In this document: piece after piece, positions 8,552 to 17,676 of the stretch
Layout of the letters: every line of letters starts with the position of its first letter
How positions within the stretch are numbered: the first letter of the stretch is position 1
Assembly (NCBI GenBank): GCA_902500995.1
Contig: CABVSR010000019.1
Location: forward strand, 1-64,000
Source: an uncultured Nitrospira sp.
GTDB taxonomy: Bacteria > Nitrospirota > Nitrospiria > Nitrospirales > Nitrospiraceae
DNA: 64,000 bases
Reading direction: 5' to 3'
The notes under the pieces: model-generated
What the model was told of the DNA's origin: nothing
The model's input: the letters and a program-made list of their open reading frames with translations, nothing else
Database searches by the model: none
Program-made: the position numbers and the translations under genes

Positions 8552-9466
8552 TCAAAACAATGCGTCGACAAATGCCTTGGCGTTGAAGTCCTGGAGGTCC
8601 TCCACGGATTCTCCGACTCCGATCAATCGGACCGGAATTTTAAGAGAATCGGCAATCGCCACCACGATGCCGCCGCGGGCCGTTCCATCCAACTTGGTCA
8701 ATGCGATGCCGGTCACGCCGACCGCCTCATGAAACTGTTTGGCTTGCGCAATGGCATTTTGGCCGACCGTTGCATCTAAGACCAAGAGCACCTCATGGGG
8801 CGCACCGGGACATTCTTGGGCCACAATCCGTTTGATTTTGCGCAACTCGTCCATCAAGTTCGTTTTGGTGTGTAGCCGGCCTGCCGTATCGATGAGCACC
8901 ACGTCCGAGCCGCGCGCTTTGGCCGCAGTGATGCCGTCGTAGGCGACCGCCGCGGGATCGGCGCCGGGCCGATGCCGGATAATATCGACCTGCACGCGGT
9001 CCGCCCACACCTGCAGCTGATCGATCGCCGCCGCCCGGAACGTGTCCCCGGCCACCAGCAGCGCCTTGTGCCCTTGCTGCCGAAACCGTTGGGTCAATTT
9101 TGCCACCGTGGTGGTCTTACCGACCCCGTTGACTCCCACAGCCAGGATCACGAACGGGCGCGGGCCCTGAGCGATCAGTTGATCGATCGACGCCGCTTGT
9201 GTGGGAAGCAGAATGTCCAAGACCGATTGTCGCAGCAGCTCCCGCACCTTCTCGGCGGCTGAAAAATTCCCCCCCCGCATCTGTGCGCGCAGGCCCTCCA
9301 TGACACGCTCGACAACCGGCATGCCCAGATCTGCGCTGATTAACGCGACTTCCAGCTCGTCGAGAAGAGCCGGGTCGGCCGCGCGCCCCAGCAATCGATC
9401 CAGCTGCCCGGTCACCGCATCGCGCGTTTTTGAGAGTCCTTCGCTCAGTTTCTGAAACCAGCCCAC
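8552..9466 (-). CDS. ftsY: Signal recognition particle receptor FtsY
   Basis: A 304-residue SRP GTPase made of the N and G domains only, without the long acidic A domain of the E. coli protein. Motifs in order: GVNGVGKTTT (P-loop, G1), DTFRAAAIDQL (insertion box), DTAGRLHTKTNLMDEL (G3), TKLDGTARGG (G4) and GVGESVEDLQDF at the C-terminus. It docks ribosome-SRP complexes at the inner membrane. It starts with GTG at 9466, with GAGG six bases upstream. It lies 55 bases downstream of ybeY on the same strand. Confidence 0.97.
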   Translation of the reverse strand: MGWFQKLSEGLSKTRDAVTGQLDRLLGRAADPALLDELEVALISADLGMPVVERVMEGLRAQMRGGNFSAAEKVRELLRQSVLDILLPTQAASIDQLIAQGPRPFVILAVGVNGVGKTTTVAKLTQRFRQQGHKALLVAGDTFRAAAIDQLQVWADRVQVDIIRHRPGADPAAVAYDGITAAKARGSDVVLIDTAGRLHTKTNLMDELRKIKRIVAQECPGAPHEVLLVLDATVGQNAIAQAKQFHEAVGVTGIALTKLDGTARGGIVVAIADSLKIPVRLIGVGESVEDLQDFNAKAFVDALF

Positions 9467-9521
9467 TGCTCACCTCATCTTTGATCTATCTTGCCTCACT
9501 GCGATACACGCAGGTCACGCA

Positions 9522-9992
9522 TCATACTGGATCTGAATTGCCGGATACCAATAGTCGCGGAACCGGGCCGATGGCGCGCAAGATGGCGCGCTCACGCCGG
9601 GCCATCCGTCTGGCCTCGGATTCGCTTCGTTCGTGATCGTACCCGCACAGATGCAGAATGCCGTGAATCAGGAGGACGACCAATTCATGATCGATCCCTC
9701 GCTGATGATGGCGCGCCTGGCGAAGAGCCTGCGGCAGGGAAATGACGACATCCCCTAGCAGGGGCGATGAGGGGCCAGGCCCTTCTCTGGTCGCAAACGC
9801 GAGCACATCGGTGGTCGTATCCCGGTGACGAAAGGTCCGATTCAAGCGGCGCATCCGGCCGTCGCCCACAATTTCGAGGCTGAGAAGCGCTTCACGTTCG
9901 CCGATTGAGTGCAGAATGTGGCTGGCGAGTTTCCTGAGCGGCTCGAGGCGCAGCTTCCGTCTCGTCAGCCGCATGCCCACGACGACCGGCAT
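9522..9992 (-). CDS. ybeY: Endoribonuclease YbeY
   Basis: A 156-residue protein with the zinc-binding signature HGILHLCGYDH (His110, His114, His120) and the TTDVLAFA segment typical of YbeY. The enzyme is a single-strand endoribonuclease used in 16S rRNA 3'-end maturation and 70S quality control. The start ATG shares bases with the stop of the PhoH-like gene (TAATG), so translation is coupled. The pair PhoH-YbeY is a conserved neighbourhood in bacteria. MRLTRRK, seven codons in, is an alternative start. Confidence 0.95.
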   Translation of the reverse strand: MPVVVGMRLTRRKLRLEPLRKLASHILHSIGEREALLSLEIVGDGRMRRLNRTFRHRDTTTDVLAFATREGPGPSSPLLGDVVISLPQALRQARHHQRGIDHELVVLLIHGILHLCGYDHERSESEARRMARRERAILRAIGPVPRLLVSGNSDPV

Positions 9993-11107
9993 TAATGCGA
10001 TTGCCCCCAGGAACCTGCGGGAGGAGATGAAGAACGAGGAGCTTTTGGACCAGGGCGCTGACCCTTAATGAGGGTCTCGCTTTTTTTCGGAGAGCCGGGA
10101 GCGGGTGATGCGGCCGAATGCCGATCATAGGCTTTGATGATTTCCTGGACGAGCCGGTGCCGTACGACATCCCGTTCATCGAAATACACGAACTCGATTC
10201 CAGGGATGTCCTGGAGGATGTCCCGCACTTCGATCAGGCCGGAGACGCGATCGGACGGCAAATCGATCTGCGTGATATCCCCCGTGACCACGGCTTTGGA
10301 ATGAAATCCTAAGCGGGTCAGGAACATTTTCATTTGTTCGGCGGTCGCGTTCTGGGCTTCGTCCAGAATCACAAAGGAGTCGTTAAGGGTACGGCCGCGC
10401 ATAAACGCCAAAGGCGCGATCTCAATGTCGCCCCGATCAATGAGCCGATTGGCTCGCTCCATTTCCATCATGTCGAACAGGGCATCGTAGAGGGGGCGAA
10501 GGTACGGGTTGACCTTGGCATACATATCACCGGGCAGGTACCCGAGCTTTTCCCCGGCTTCCACCGCCGGACGGGCGAGGATGATGCGGCTGACATCCTT
10601 TTTCATCAGCGCGCTCACCGCCATCGCCATAGCCAAATAGGTCTTGCCTGTTCCGGCAGGACCGATCCCGATGACGATGTCATGTTTTTCGATTGCGTCG
10701 AGGTAATGTTTCTGCGTCGGGGTCTTGGGGACAATGAAGCGCTTTCGGGTGACGATAGGCGACGCGCTGAAGAGGAGGTCCTTAAGGGAGGCGTCTTGAT
10801 TGTGGCGGAGTGCGGTCAGCGCGTGGGTGACGTCATCTGATCGGAGATCGTATCCTTCGTTGGTGAGCGAAGCGAGTTCGTTAAAAACTCGTTCCGCTTG
10901 CTTCACCGCTTCCGGCGTCCCCTCTACGGTGACTTCTTCGCCTCGCGCCGAACAACGCACCCCGAACTCTTCCTCAATCAATTTGAGGTGACGATCGTGG
11001 TGCCCAAACAGGACCGCAGTGTTCGTGCCTTCACGTAGCTTGATCTTGCGCACGCCGGTGTTGATAACTCCTTTCGCCAAATCGCTTGCTTTGATTCTAA
11101 CAAACAC
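9992..11107 (-). CDS. PhoH-like ATPase (YbeZ type)
   Basis: A 371-residue protein. The first roughly 110 residues form a KH-like N-terminal part (KIKLREGTNTAVLFG onward). The P-loop ATPase domain follows, with GPAGTGKTYLAMA (Walker A), RPAVEAGEKLGYLPGD and VILDEAQN (Walker B). This is the PhoH/YbeZ family, predicted RNA-associated ATPases or helicases that work with YbeY. The C-terminus is a Ser/Pro/Lys-rich tail without predicted fold. The start is GTG at 11107 without a clear ribosome binding site, so a start a few codons inward is possible. Confidence 0.93.
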   Translation of the reverse strand: MFVRIKASDLAKGVINTGVRKIKLREGTNTAVLFGHHDRHLKLIEEEFGVRCSARGEEVTVEGTPEAVKQAERVFNELASLTNEGYDLRSDDVTHALTALRHNQDASLKDLLFSASPIVTRKRFIVPKTPTQKHYLDAIEKHDIVIGIGPAGTGKTYLAMAMAVSALMKKDVSRIILARPAVEAGEKLGYLPGDMYAKVNPYLRPLYDALFDMMEMERANRLIDRGDIEIAPLAFMRGRTLNDSFVILDEAQNATAEQMKMFLTRLGFHSKAVVTGDITQIDLPSDRVSGLIEVRDILQDIPGIEFVYFDERDVVRHRLVQEIIKAYDRHSAASPAPGSPKKSETLIKGQRPGPKAPRSSSPPAGSWGQSH

Positions 11108-11176
11108 AGAAAGGGATGAACAAGATCGGAACAGGGGATGGGGAAAAATTAGCAGGTGAGAGGGGTGCGGTGCAGA

Positions 11177-12202
11177 CTACCCTTGAGAGGGCGAAGAGGT
11201 CTGCGATTGGGCAGTGGATGGGATCGACAATTCGAACTCCTGCCACGCCACCCCGCCCTGCCCGTCCTCCGCGACGATCTTCACTCGATGCGTCCCCGCC
11301 GCACCCGGTATGATCGTCCAGTTCACCTGTCCTGTCGTCTTGTCGATCGTCATTCCCGGAGGCCCGGTCTCAAGCCCATAGCTGATGCTGTCGCCATCGA
11401 CGTCCTTGGCCTGAACGGCATACTCATACTGCTCTCGATTCGTCAATGCCGCCGGGTTCGAGACAAACAGAGGCGGTGAATTGCCCAGGGCGCTCGGAGC
11501 CGACCGGACCGGCGCAGCGGCTGCCTCCTGGTCCCGGGCAGTCACTTCGACCACCACAACATCTTTTCGCCCAAAGCCGGAAATATCGAGGACGCCTTCT
11601 TCGCCTTCCTGCACCTGTTTGTCGTTTCGCCACCAACGGTAGCTGTAATGGATCTCATCGCGGTCTGGGTCTACCGCATTGACTTTGGCAAGAACGCGAT
11701 GACCCCTTTCAGGGGCCTCTGGCTCAACTGTGACATGTGACACGAGCGGAGGAGTATTCACCACAGGCACCGGATCCGTCCGATAAGGCGCACTCTCCGA
11801 CGAGGCGTCCAAGGCCACCACTTCGAGCGCAACCTGGTCTCCTCGCTTCGCGTGGGCTGGGTCAAGCTCAGGGCCGGTTGCACCCAAGACGGGAATGCCG
11901 TTGACGATCCATTGAAATCGCTTCGTGGGTTCGGTCCCGTCAGGATCATCCGCCATCACATGCGCGGTGATGGGGCCGGCCAGTATCACGGGATTAGGAA
12001 CGATGGTCACGAGACGAACAGTGGGAGGATGATTATTTTTCGTCGTGCCCGCCGCAACCGATCCGTCTTGAGGCGAAGAAGAGCACCCCCCCACAGCAAC
12101 GACGACCAAGGCCATCAGCAGGCATCGAGCGGAGGACGTGAGGTTGGGGAGGAAGAACCTCCCCCAAGACCTCCAGCAACTGTCGGAGACAATCGTCCTC
12201 AT
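11177..12202 (-). CDS. Lipoprotein with three Ig/cadherin-like domains, coupled to pilY1
   Basis: A 341-residue protein with a lipobox VGGC (Cys40) after a hydrophobic stretch, so it should be lipid-anchored. Three tandem beta-sandwich units follow, each introduced by an N-x-PP motif: NHPPTVRLVTI, NTPPLVSHVTVEP and NSPPLFVSNP. Each has D-P-D-x-D or DVDGD-type loops common in PKD/cadherin-like calcium-binding repeats. The last unit resembles putative-Ig (He_PIG) domains. The start ATG overlaps the pilY1 stop (ATGA), which makes co-translation with the pilus tip protein very likely. It could hold PilY1 or minor pilins at the outer membrane; that is inference. I know no named family for the whole protein. 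Confidence 0.8.
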   Translation of the reverse strand: MRTIVSDSCWRSWGRFFLPNLTSSARCLLMALVVVAVGGCSSSPQDGSVAAGTTKNNHPPTVRLVTIVPNPVILAGPITAHVMADDPDGTEPTKRFQWIVNGIPVLGATGPELDPAHAKRGDQVALEVVALDASSESAPYRTDPVPVVNTPPLVSHVTVEPEAPERGHRVLAKVNAVDPDRDEIHYSYRWWRNDKQVQEGEEGVLDISGFGRKDVVVVEVTARDQEAAAAPVRSAPSALGNSPPLFVSNPAALTNREQYEYAVQAKDVDGDSISYGLETGPPGMTIDKTTGQVNWTIIPGAAGTHRVKIVAEDGQGGVAWQEFELSIPSTAQSQTSSPSQG

Positions 12203-15200
12203 TGATTAGTCCATGAAAAGTATCGACTCCGTGGATCGACTGCGACATTGGCGCCGATATTGGAACTCGGGAGGCCTCCGGGAGACCCTCCACCAAACCC
12301 GCAGGTTGCGCAGTCACCGAAGTTTCCCTGGCTCATATTGATCAACAGGCCGAAAGGACTTCCACCGTCACGGCCCGAGCCCATATGGACGACAATGCCG
12401 AAGGCCAGTCCGTCACCCAGTGAGCCGAATTTATTGATCGTTTGGTTCGAACCCGAGGCAGCCGTTCCGATGATCGGCTCCTGATAGGCGCTCCCTGTTT
12501 TATAGAATAGCGCCCAGAGCCGGCTCGTGCCGGATGAAACGCAAATGTCGTTGGTCGGAATGAAGGTGGGGAAAAACACCACGCCACCGAATACCGTGGG
12601 GCTACTGACCACTCGTTCGCCGATACCATAGGGAACCGGCTTCGACGGTGGGTTGGCTGGCTCAACGAGTTTGGTTACCCAGCCATCTTTGCTCTGGACC
12701 AGTCCGATCAAGCCGGTAAAGGTCGTGGCGCCGGACACGCCGGATACCTGGTTGGTTCCGCTGGCCTGTCCGCAATCGCCGACTCCCACCACACAGACCG
12801 TGGCATTCGAAACATCGACCAGATCGTTCTCCATGCAGTTGAGTGCGCCGGCTGATTGATTGCATCCGGCATTGAGGACGGAATCTTTCAGGCCGACAAA
12901 ATACTGTGTGGAGAGATCCGTCTTATCTGATTTGCTGTAGTACCGTCCGCTACCCGCGAAGACCCACACGTTGGCCGCATCATCCGTCGTGACGGATGGA
13001 GCGGTCGCAACCGGCCCCATCTCCGCCCCGAAGGTGAATGTATCCAGCATTTCAGTGGGCACACGAGAACCTCCTGAGGCGATGCCCCATTGCGCTGGAT
13101 TCGTCACTGTGCCGAATTTTGACGTGACGCCGCCGGCTCCCATCGTCAATCGATAGAGTTTCCCTCTCCAGGGAAGAGCCCCGTCATGGATGACACGGCC
13201 GAAATAGACCACGTCGTGACGATAATCGAGGTCCCTATCGTAGGCTGTGATATCTCCGATGTACGAATTCCAGGATCCGACTGAATACGCGGTCACGAGG
13301 CTGTTCCCGCTTCCGGGCCCCGTCGCGAGATCAATTGCGAATAGCTTGGCGCTTTGATTGATGCTGGCGTCATAGCCGGTGGGTCCGGATCCGACCACCA
13401 TGTACCATTTGGCATTCGTATTGCTGGCCTTGGCATCGGCCGCAGGATTCACACGTACCACAGCCGGCACACTGGTCGTCAGCCCCAGGTCCGAACTACT
13501 GAAGGACCACAAGAGTTTTGGGGAATCGGGATTGGTGATATCCATGGCAAAATACGAACTATAGAAGGTGTAGTTCGTACCGCTGATATTGACCGTCATC
13601 GGCGGCGCGCCGGTTCCGGCCGAACAAGCGCCACAACTCCCGCCCATCCTGAATCCACCGATTAAAATCGTGCCCCATCCGTTCGGATGGTCGGTGTCGG
13701 CAGTGAAGATGCGGACGTCGGCTACTTTGAGCGGCAAGTCGACGAAATACGTATGCTGGTAGTCCGCCCGGCTCAAGAACTCCAGTTGCGGAAGCAGTTC
13801 ATAGGGTACAAATCCCCACAACTCATCTCCCAAAGGAGCGCCGCTGGAATTATCAGCCGGAGCGGTGGTGAACCACCCGTGTTCCGTCGTATTGGCGGGT
13901 GCCGAAGCACTCGCATCATCGCCGGGATGGTAATACCCGGCGTTAAACGCATGGAGCATGCCGTCGTTTCCGCCGACATAAGCCACCTGTCTGCGGTTGT
14001 ACCATTTCTGCAAAAACGCCGAATAACTCTGATCCCCATAGATTGCGTCATGCCGGTCTTTTGGGCCGGCCACCACAGTCGGGGTGGAATGGATGACATC
14101 CCCGAGCTTCCACACCTTCAAGCTCCCGCTTCCGGCAGGAACTTGCAGGCGGCGATCTCTCGTTGTTGCCTGGTCGGAGCATGTCGCCACGTCGCATCCG
14201 CGCACGAAATTGATGATCTTGGTGCCTTCCGTGCTGGATGTCGCGCGGAGATACGGTCGAAGCGTAGGCTCGTTTGCCGTCGTAAATGGTATTTCCTCAC
14301 CACTATCGACGATGCCGTCATGGTCGGAATCGACCCACGTCAGAATCGTTCGCGTTGTAGAATCTTTTAAGGCCAACCGTTTTCCAGCTTCCCAGATCGG
14401 CAGAATGTCGCTCAAGGCCTGCCCGCAGGGATTGCAGTCCGCGACCGTCACCTGACCGTCACTATTCTGATCGTTCGGCAATCCATCTCCATCGGAATCC
14501 ACATACTTGTCGACCTTGACGGAATTCGACACCGAGTCAAAGCGGGTCTTGATGATCTTGTCGACCTTGTAGTCGAGCCGGCCATCCTGGTTGGTATCTT
14601 CGCGGGTATTGCCGAACGTATCGATAAACAGGGCCTGCGTATAGCCCGTCCATTTCACGTCATTGAGCGTCGAGGGTTCGATCGTGCTGGGGAAGAAATA
14701 CGATTGGTACAGGGCGCCTTCGCCGGTCGAGGCAGTGGCTAACACAGAGACGGACGAACCGGAGGCGCTGCGTCTGAGAATGCTCGCGATCGTGGCCAGG
14801 AGTTTGTCCTGAAGATCATCGACATTCGAGGATTCGAAATAGGCGTCAGGAATACCGTCAGGAGTCGCGGCCCCCGTAAGATTGTTTTCTTTATCCCATT
14901 CAGACGTCTGCGGGACACCGTCTCCGTTCGCATCCTCAAACCCTCCCAATCGGGCGGCCTGAGCCAGAATCCCACGACCGTTGATATTGCCGAAGGCAAA
15001 GAAAGAATACACGGTCACGCTTTGATTGCCTGGGATACAATGCCCGGTAACCGATAAGCCTGCAATGGTCCCGTCGCTCGTGCCGCTACAGGGCCGGAGA
15101 TCGGTCGTGTGAGCCCAATAGGCGACGTCATCTAAGTAGTGGCTCCCGCTGTCGGCATAGTCGGTCTTATGTTCCGCGAGGAAATCACTGTAGGGAGTGG

Positions 15201-16614
15201 CGTTGTGCGTGTTGCAGGTGCCATTGATGGGCCGTGGAGGAGCGGCGTTATCACTCCCGTTGCAATGCTGTCCATGATGGGCATGGGCATAGTCTTGCAA
15301 CGCAGTCGGAATATTTTGATCCTGCGTCGGCTCTCCGTCCGTGAAGACGATGACAAACGTACGGCAGCAGGCGACGACCTGAGAACTTGCCGACCATGGG
15401 GGCGTATGGTTCTGACCAAAGAAATACGGGTCACGACCACAGGCACTGGAGATATACCCAGCGGGGCATGTCTCCGTTCCGACCAATGCCGTCAATTCAC
15501 TCGTGCCGATCGAACCGGCGCCGTTCGTAGCAAAATTGACCCCGTTGGACACACCCCCGGAGAAGGCGATTGGATAGACATAGCCGGTCGCAAACGTCGA
15601 TTGGATCTGGGCGACATACCGTGTCGTTTCATACAAGGCTTCACTCAATGGCGTCCAGGTTGAAGGGTAGGACTCCTGCACCGCATCGATCATAGCCGCC
15701 GTATTCGTAGCGAACGTTTCTACACCGGTACCAGACCAATCGATGGATTGTCGCGAACCGGCGCCGACCAGCATGCGTGCGCCCTCGCTACTGGACTTAA
15801 ACTCAACCAATCCAAATCGCGCCTTGCTTCCGATCTGCTGAATGACCCCGGTCGGCTCTGTCGGGTATCCAACCTTGAGATGATATTTCCGAACGCTGTA
15901 GGAGTCCCCGCAGTTGCTATTGAAACTCGTATCGTTCTCGACACAAAAATAGGCATCGGACACATGGATGGAAATGGTGGCCGGACTACTGGATCGATCG
16001 GCTAGAGGGATGCGGCCGACGTAGGTATTGGCGCCTGTACCACCGCCATAGTTGACATCGGCGCGCTCGTTGGTGAGACCTGACACTTGCGCGCGAACCG
16101 TTTTGAGTGCCGGCGTTCCGCTTGCCGGACAGGTTCCATCTGCAGCTCTCGCGCTGAAACAATCCCCGCCGATCATCGCTCGCTTGACCGCATCGAACCG
16201 TCGCAAGGTAGCCCAGTTCAGGAAATTTCCATCCCATTGCGTGTCAGCGCAAGCAGTCTGCAAGGTGGCTTTGCTGGCTCCGGTCTCAAATCGAGTGTCG
16301 GTGGTGTTGTAGGTATAACAACTCATCGGATCAAAATATCCGGAATATCGTGTGGTGTCGGTCCATGTCGTGCTCGTCGACGTGGTTCCGTCAGCCAGGG
16401 TGCCGCACGAGGATGATTCACAGGCTCGGTTGCTCATACTGCCGGAGTTGTCCATCACGACGATGATGTTGGGCGTCGTCGCGTTCGACACGAAGGCCGG
16501 CACGGCCGTGTAATCGGCGTTGGACACCACGGCTCCGGCGTCCCGGGAACCAATCAGCCCGGCGCACAGGCCGGCGGTCACAAGCATCACAGCGACAAGT
16601 GTTCGGCGATTCAT
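12199..16614 (-). CDS. pilY1: PilY1-type type IV pilus tip-associated adhesin
   Basis: A 1471-residue exported protein (signal peptide to about residue 28). The N-terminal half is a von Willebrand A domain: MIDAS DNSGS at 55-59 and FTDGEPT at about 425-431, with Cys-rich inserts. The C-terminal half is the PilY1 beta-propeller, starting near KLGDVIHSTPTVV (836-848) and GGNDGMLHAFNA (881-892). Between them lie four D-x-[DN]-x-DG loops (561, 673, 706 and 762) resembling EF-hand calcium sites. PilY1 primes pilus assembly with minor pilins and acts in adhesion and mechanosensing. A strong GGAGG site precedes the ATG at 16614. It follows the minor pilin genes and overlaps the lipoprotein gene. Confidence 0.93.
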   Translation of the reverse strand: MNRRTLVAVMLVTAGLCAGLIGSRDAGAVVSNADYTAVPAFVSNATTPNIIVVMDNSGSMSNRACESSSCGTLADGTTSTSTTWTDTTRYSGYFDPMSCYTYNTTDTRFETGASKATLQTACADTQWDGNFLNWATLRRFDAVKRAMIGGDCFSARAADGTCPASGTPALKTVRAQVSGLTNERADVNYGGGTGANTYVGRIPLADRSSSPATISIHVSDAYFCVENDTSFNSNCGDSYSVRKYHLKVGYPTEPTGVIQQIGSKARFGLVEFKSSSEGARMLVGAGSRQSIDWSGTGVETFATNTAAMIDAVQESYPSTWTPLSEALYETTRYVAQIQSTFATGYVYPIAFSGGVSNGVNFATNGAGSIGTSELTALVGTETCPAGYISSACGRDPYFFGQNHTPPWSASSQVVACCRTFVIVFTDGEPTQDQNIPTALQDYAHAHHGQHCNGSDNAAPPRPINGTCNTHNATPYSDFLAEHKTDYADSGSHYLDDVAYWAHTTDLRPCSGTSDGTIAGLSVTGHCIPGNQSVTVYSFFAFGNINGRGILAQAARLGGFEDANGDGVPQTSEWDKENNLTGAATPDGIPDAYFESSNVDDLQDKLLATIASILRRSASGSSVSVLATASTGEGALYQSYFFPSTIEPSTLNDVKWTGYTQALFIDTFGNTREDTNQDGRLDYKVDKIIKTRFDSVSNSVKVDKYVDSDGDGLPNDQNSDGQVTVADCNPCGQALSDILPIWEAGKRLALKDSTTRTILTWVDSDHDGIVDSGEEIPFTTANEPTLRPYLRATSSTEGTKIINFVRGCDVATCSDQATTRDRRLQVPAGSGSLKVWKLGDVIHSTPTVVAGPKDRHDAIYGDQSYSAFLQKWYNRRQVAYVGGNDGMLHAFNAGYYHPGDDASASAPANTTEHGWFTTAPADNSSGAPLGDELWGFVPYELLPQLEFLSRADYQHTYFVDLPLKVADVRIFTADTDHPNGWGTILIGGFRMGGSCGACSAGTGAPPMTVNISGTNYTFYSSYFAMDITNPDSPKLLWSFSSSDLGLTTSVPAVVRVNPAADAKASNTNAKWYMVVGSGPTGYDASINQSAKLFAIDLATGPGSGNSLVTAYSVGSWNSYIGDITAYDRDLDYRHDVVYFGRVIHDGALPWRGKLYRLTMGAGGVTSKFGTVTNPAQWGIASGGSRVPTEMLDTFTFGAEMGPVATAPSVTTDDAANVWVFAGSGRYYSKSDKTDLSTQYFVGLKDSVLNAGCNQSAGALNCMENDLVDVSNATVCVVGVGDCGQASGTNQVSGVSGATTFTGLIGLVQSKDGWVTKLVEPANPPSKPVPYGIGERVVSSPTVFGGVVFFPTFIPTNDICVSSGTSRLWALFYKTGSAYQEPIIGTAASGSNQTINKFGSLGDGLAFGIVVHMGSGRDGGSPFGLLINMSQGNFGDCATCGFGGGSPGGLPSSNIGANVAVDPRSRYFSWTNQ

Positions 16615-16691
16615 GCGTTCTTCCTCCTTATCTCAAGCAGGACAACAGCCGTCGACGTCCGGCTACGAGTTGAGACAAGACCTTTCATGCG

Positions 16692-17012
16692 CTACTGGGG
16701 CAGCGTCACCACCATCTTGTCGATGTGGCCCTCTTTCAGATGGAATTTGACGAGCGAGGTCGGAATAATGCGTTCAAGTTCCAGCGGTTCGCCTTCGTGA
16801 TTCACCACCACAACCGCAGATTTCAGCACATAACCGCGTCCATCGATACGGATGCTTGATCCCTCCACTGCGTCGATGACGCCGGACTGAAACCCGACGG
16901 TGGAAAATACCATCGGCGCCTGTCCCTGCTCTGTTTCCGCGAGACCGGCGGGCGGTATGGAGTACGGCACGGTCAGCAGGCTGAGCATGGCAAACAATAC
17001 TCTGCTGTTCAT
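16692..17012 (-). CDS. Small exported protein in the PilY2 position
   Basis: A 106-residue protein with an N-terminal signal peptide (cleavage likely near LAE, residue 25) and a compact beta-rich body: GVIDAVEGSSIRIDGRGYVL, then strands ending in DKMVVTLPQ. It lies between pilX and pilY1, exactly where Pseudomonas and relatives carry pilY2, and has a similar size and SH3/OB-like strand pattern. Sequence identity to PilY2 cannot be judged by eye, so the assignment rests on position and size. GAGG about 10 bases upstream supports ATG 17012. Confidence 0.7.
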   Translation of the reverse strand: MNSRVLFAMLSLLTVPYSIPPAGLAETEQGQAPMVFSTVGFQSGVIDAVEGSSIRIDGRGYVLKSAVVVVNHEGEPLELERIIPTSLVKFHLKEGHIDKMVVTLPQ

Positions 17013-17028
17013 GGTGACGCTTCCTCTC

Positions 17029-17661
17029 TCAATTAATTTTCTTCACACAGGTATCACCGTCCAAACAGCCGTAGACTGAGGTCACGGTGCTGCTGGACCC
17101 GGTCGCGGGATTACTCGCCACGCAGGTGATCCGAAACACATGTTCCGTGGATGGTGTTCCGTTTCCTTGCGCTTGCTTCGGGTGGGTGTAGAGCAGATCG
17201 ATGTCGCCGTTGACGGTAAACCCGGGCAGATTGGTCATGACAAAATTCGGCGCCGTGTCCGCCGCATCCGCATAATTAACGGCCGGAGTATTCGCCGGTG
17301 CCGGTGACGGAAGATCGTAAGCATAGATTTCGGCATAGAGCGTGGTCGCATTCGCTGCGGGAACCGGACCGGCCGGGGCAATGAACGAGGCCGGAAGCAC
17401 ACCGGGGGGCTGAAACGTCTGCTGAATGATGTTGACTGCGAGACCTTCACAAGAATCCGCTGCCGCCACTACTGCTTCCGTACTGCGAAAAAATCCCGCC
17501 ATTCGATTTTCCATGCTGGTGACGGTGATGGACGCAATCCCGAGTATGGTGAGAATCAACAACATCAACATCACGGTGAGCAGCGCGATGCCTCGCTGGT
17601 TCTTCACCCCAGACCCTTTCTGCCCTGGCTCCGCTTTCACAGTGGTCTGCCGTACACTCAT
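17029..17661 (-). CDS. PilX-like minor pilin assembly protein (set 1)
   Basis: A 210-residue protein with the PilX N-terminal signature: a short basic leader, QRGIALLTVMLMLLILTIL and then GIASITVTSMENRMAGFF. This is a long hydrophobic alpha1 helix with a conserved ENRMA segment. It has four Cys in the C-terminal half, including two in the last dozen residues (CLDGDTC), which may form the disulfide loop of PilX proteins. I prefer ATG 17661 over GTG 17664 because of the GAGA spacing. It is fifth in the run fimT-pilV-pilW-pilX-pilY2-like-pilY1 and so belongs to the pilus-tip priming complex. Confidence 0.85.
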   Translation of the reverse strand: MSVRQTTVKAEPGQKGSGVKNQRGIALLTVMLMLLILTILGIASITVTSMENRMAGFFRSTEAVVAAADSCEGLAVNIIQQTFQPPGVLPASFIAPAGPVPAANATTLYAEIYAYDLPSPAPANTPAVNYADAADTAPNFVMTNLPGFTVNGDIDLLYTHPKQAQGNGTPSTEHVFRITCVASNPATGSSSTVTSVYGCLDGDTCVKKIN

Positions 17662-17676
17662 CACAGCGTCTCTCGT

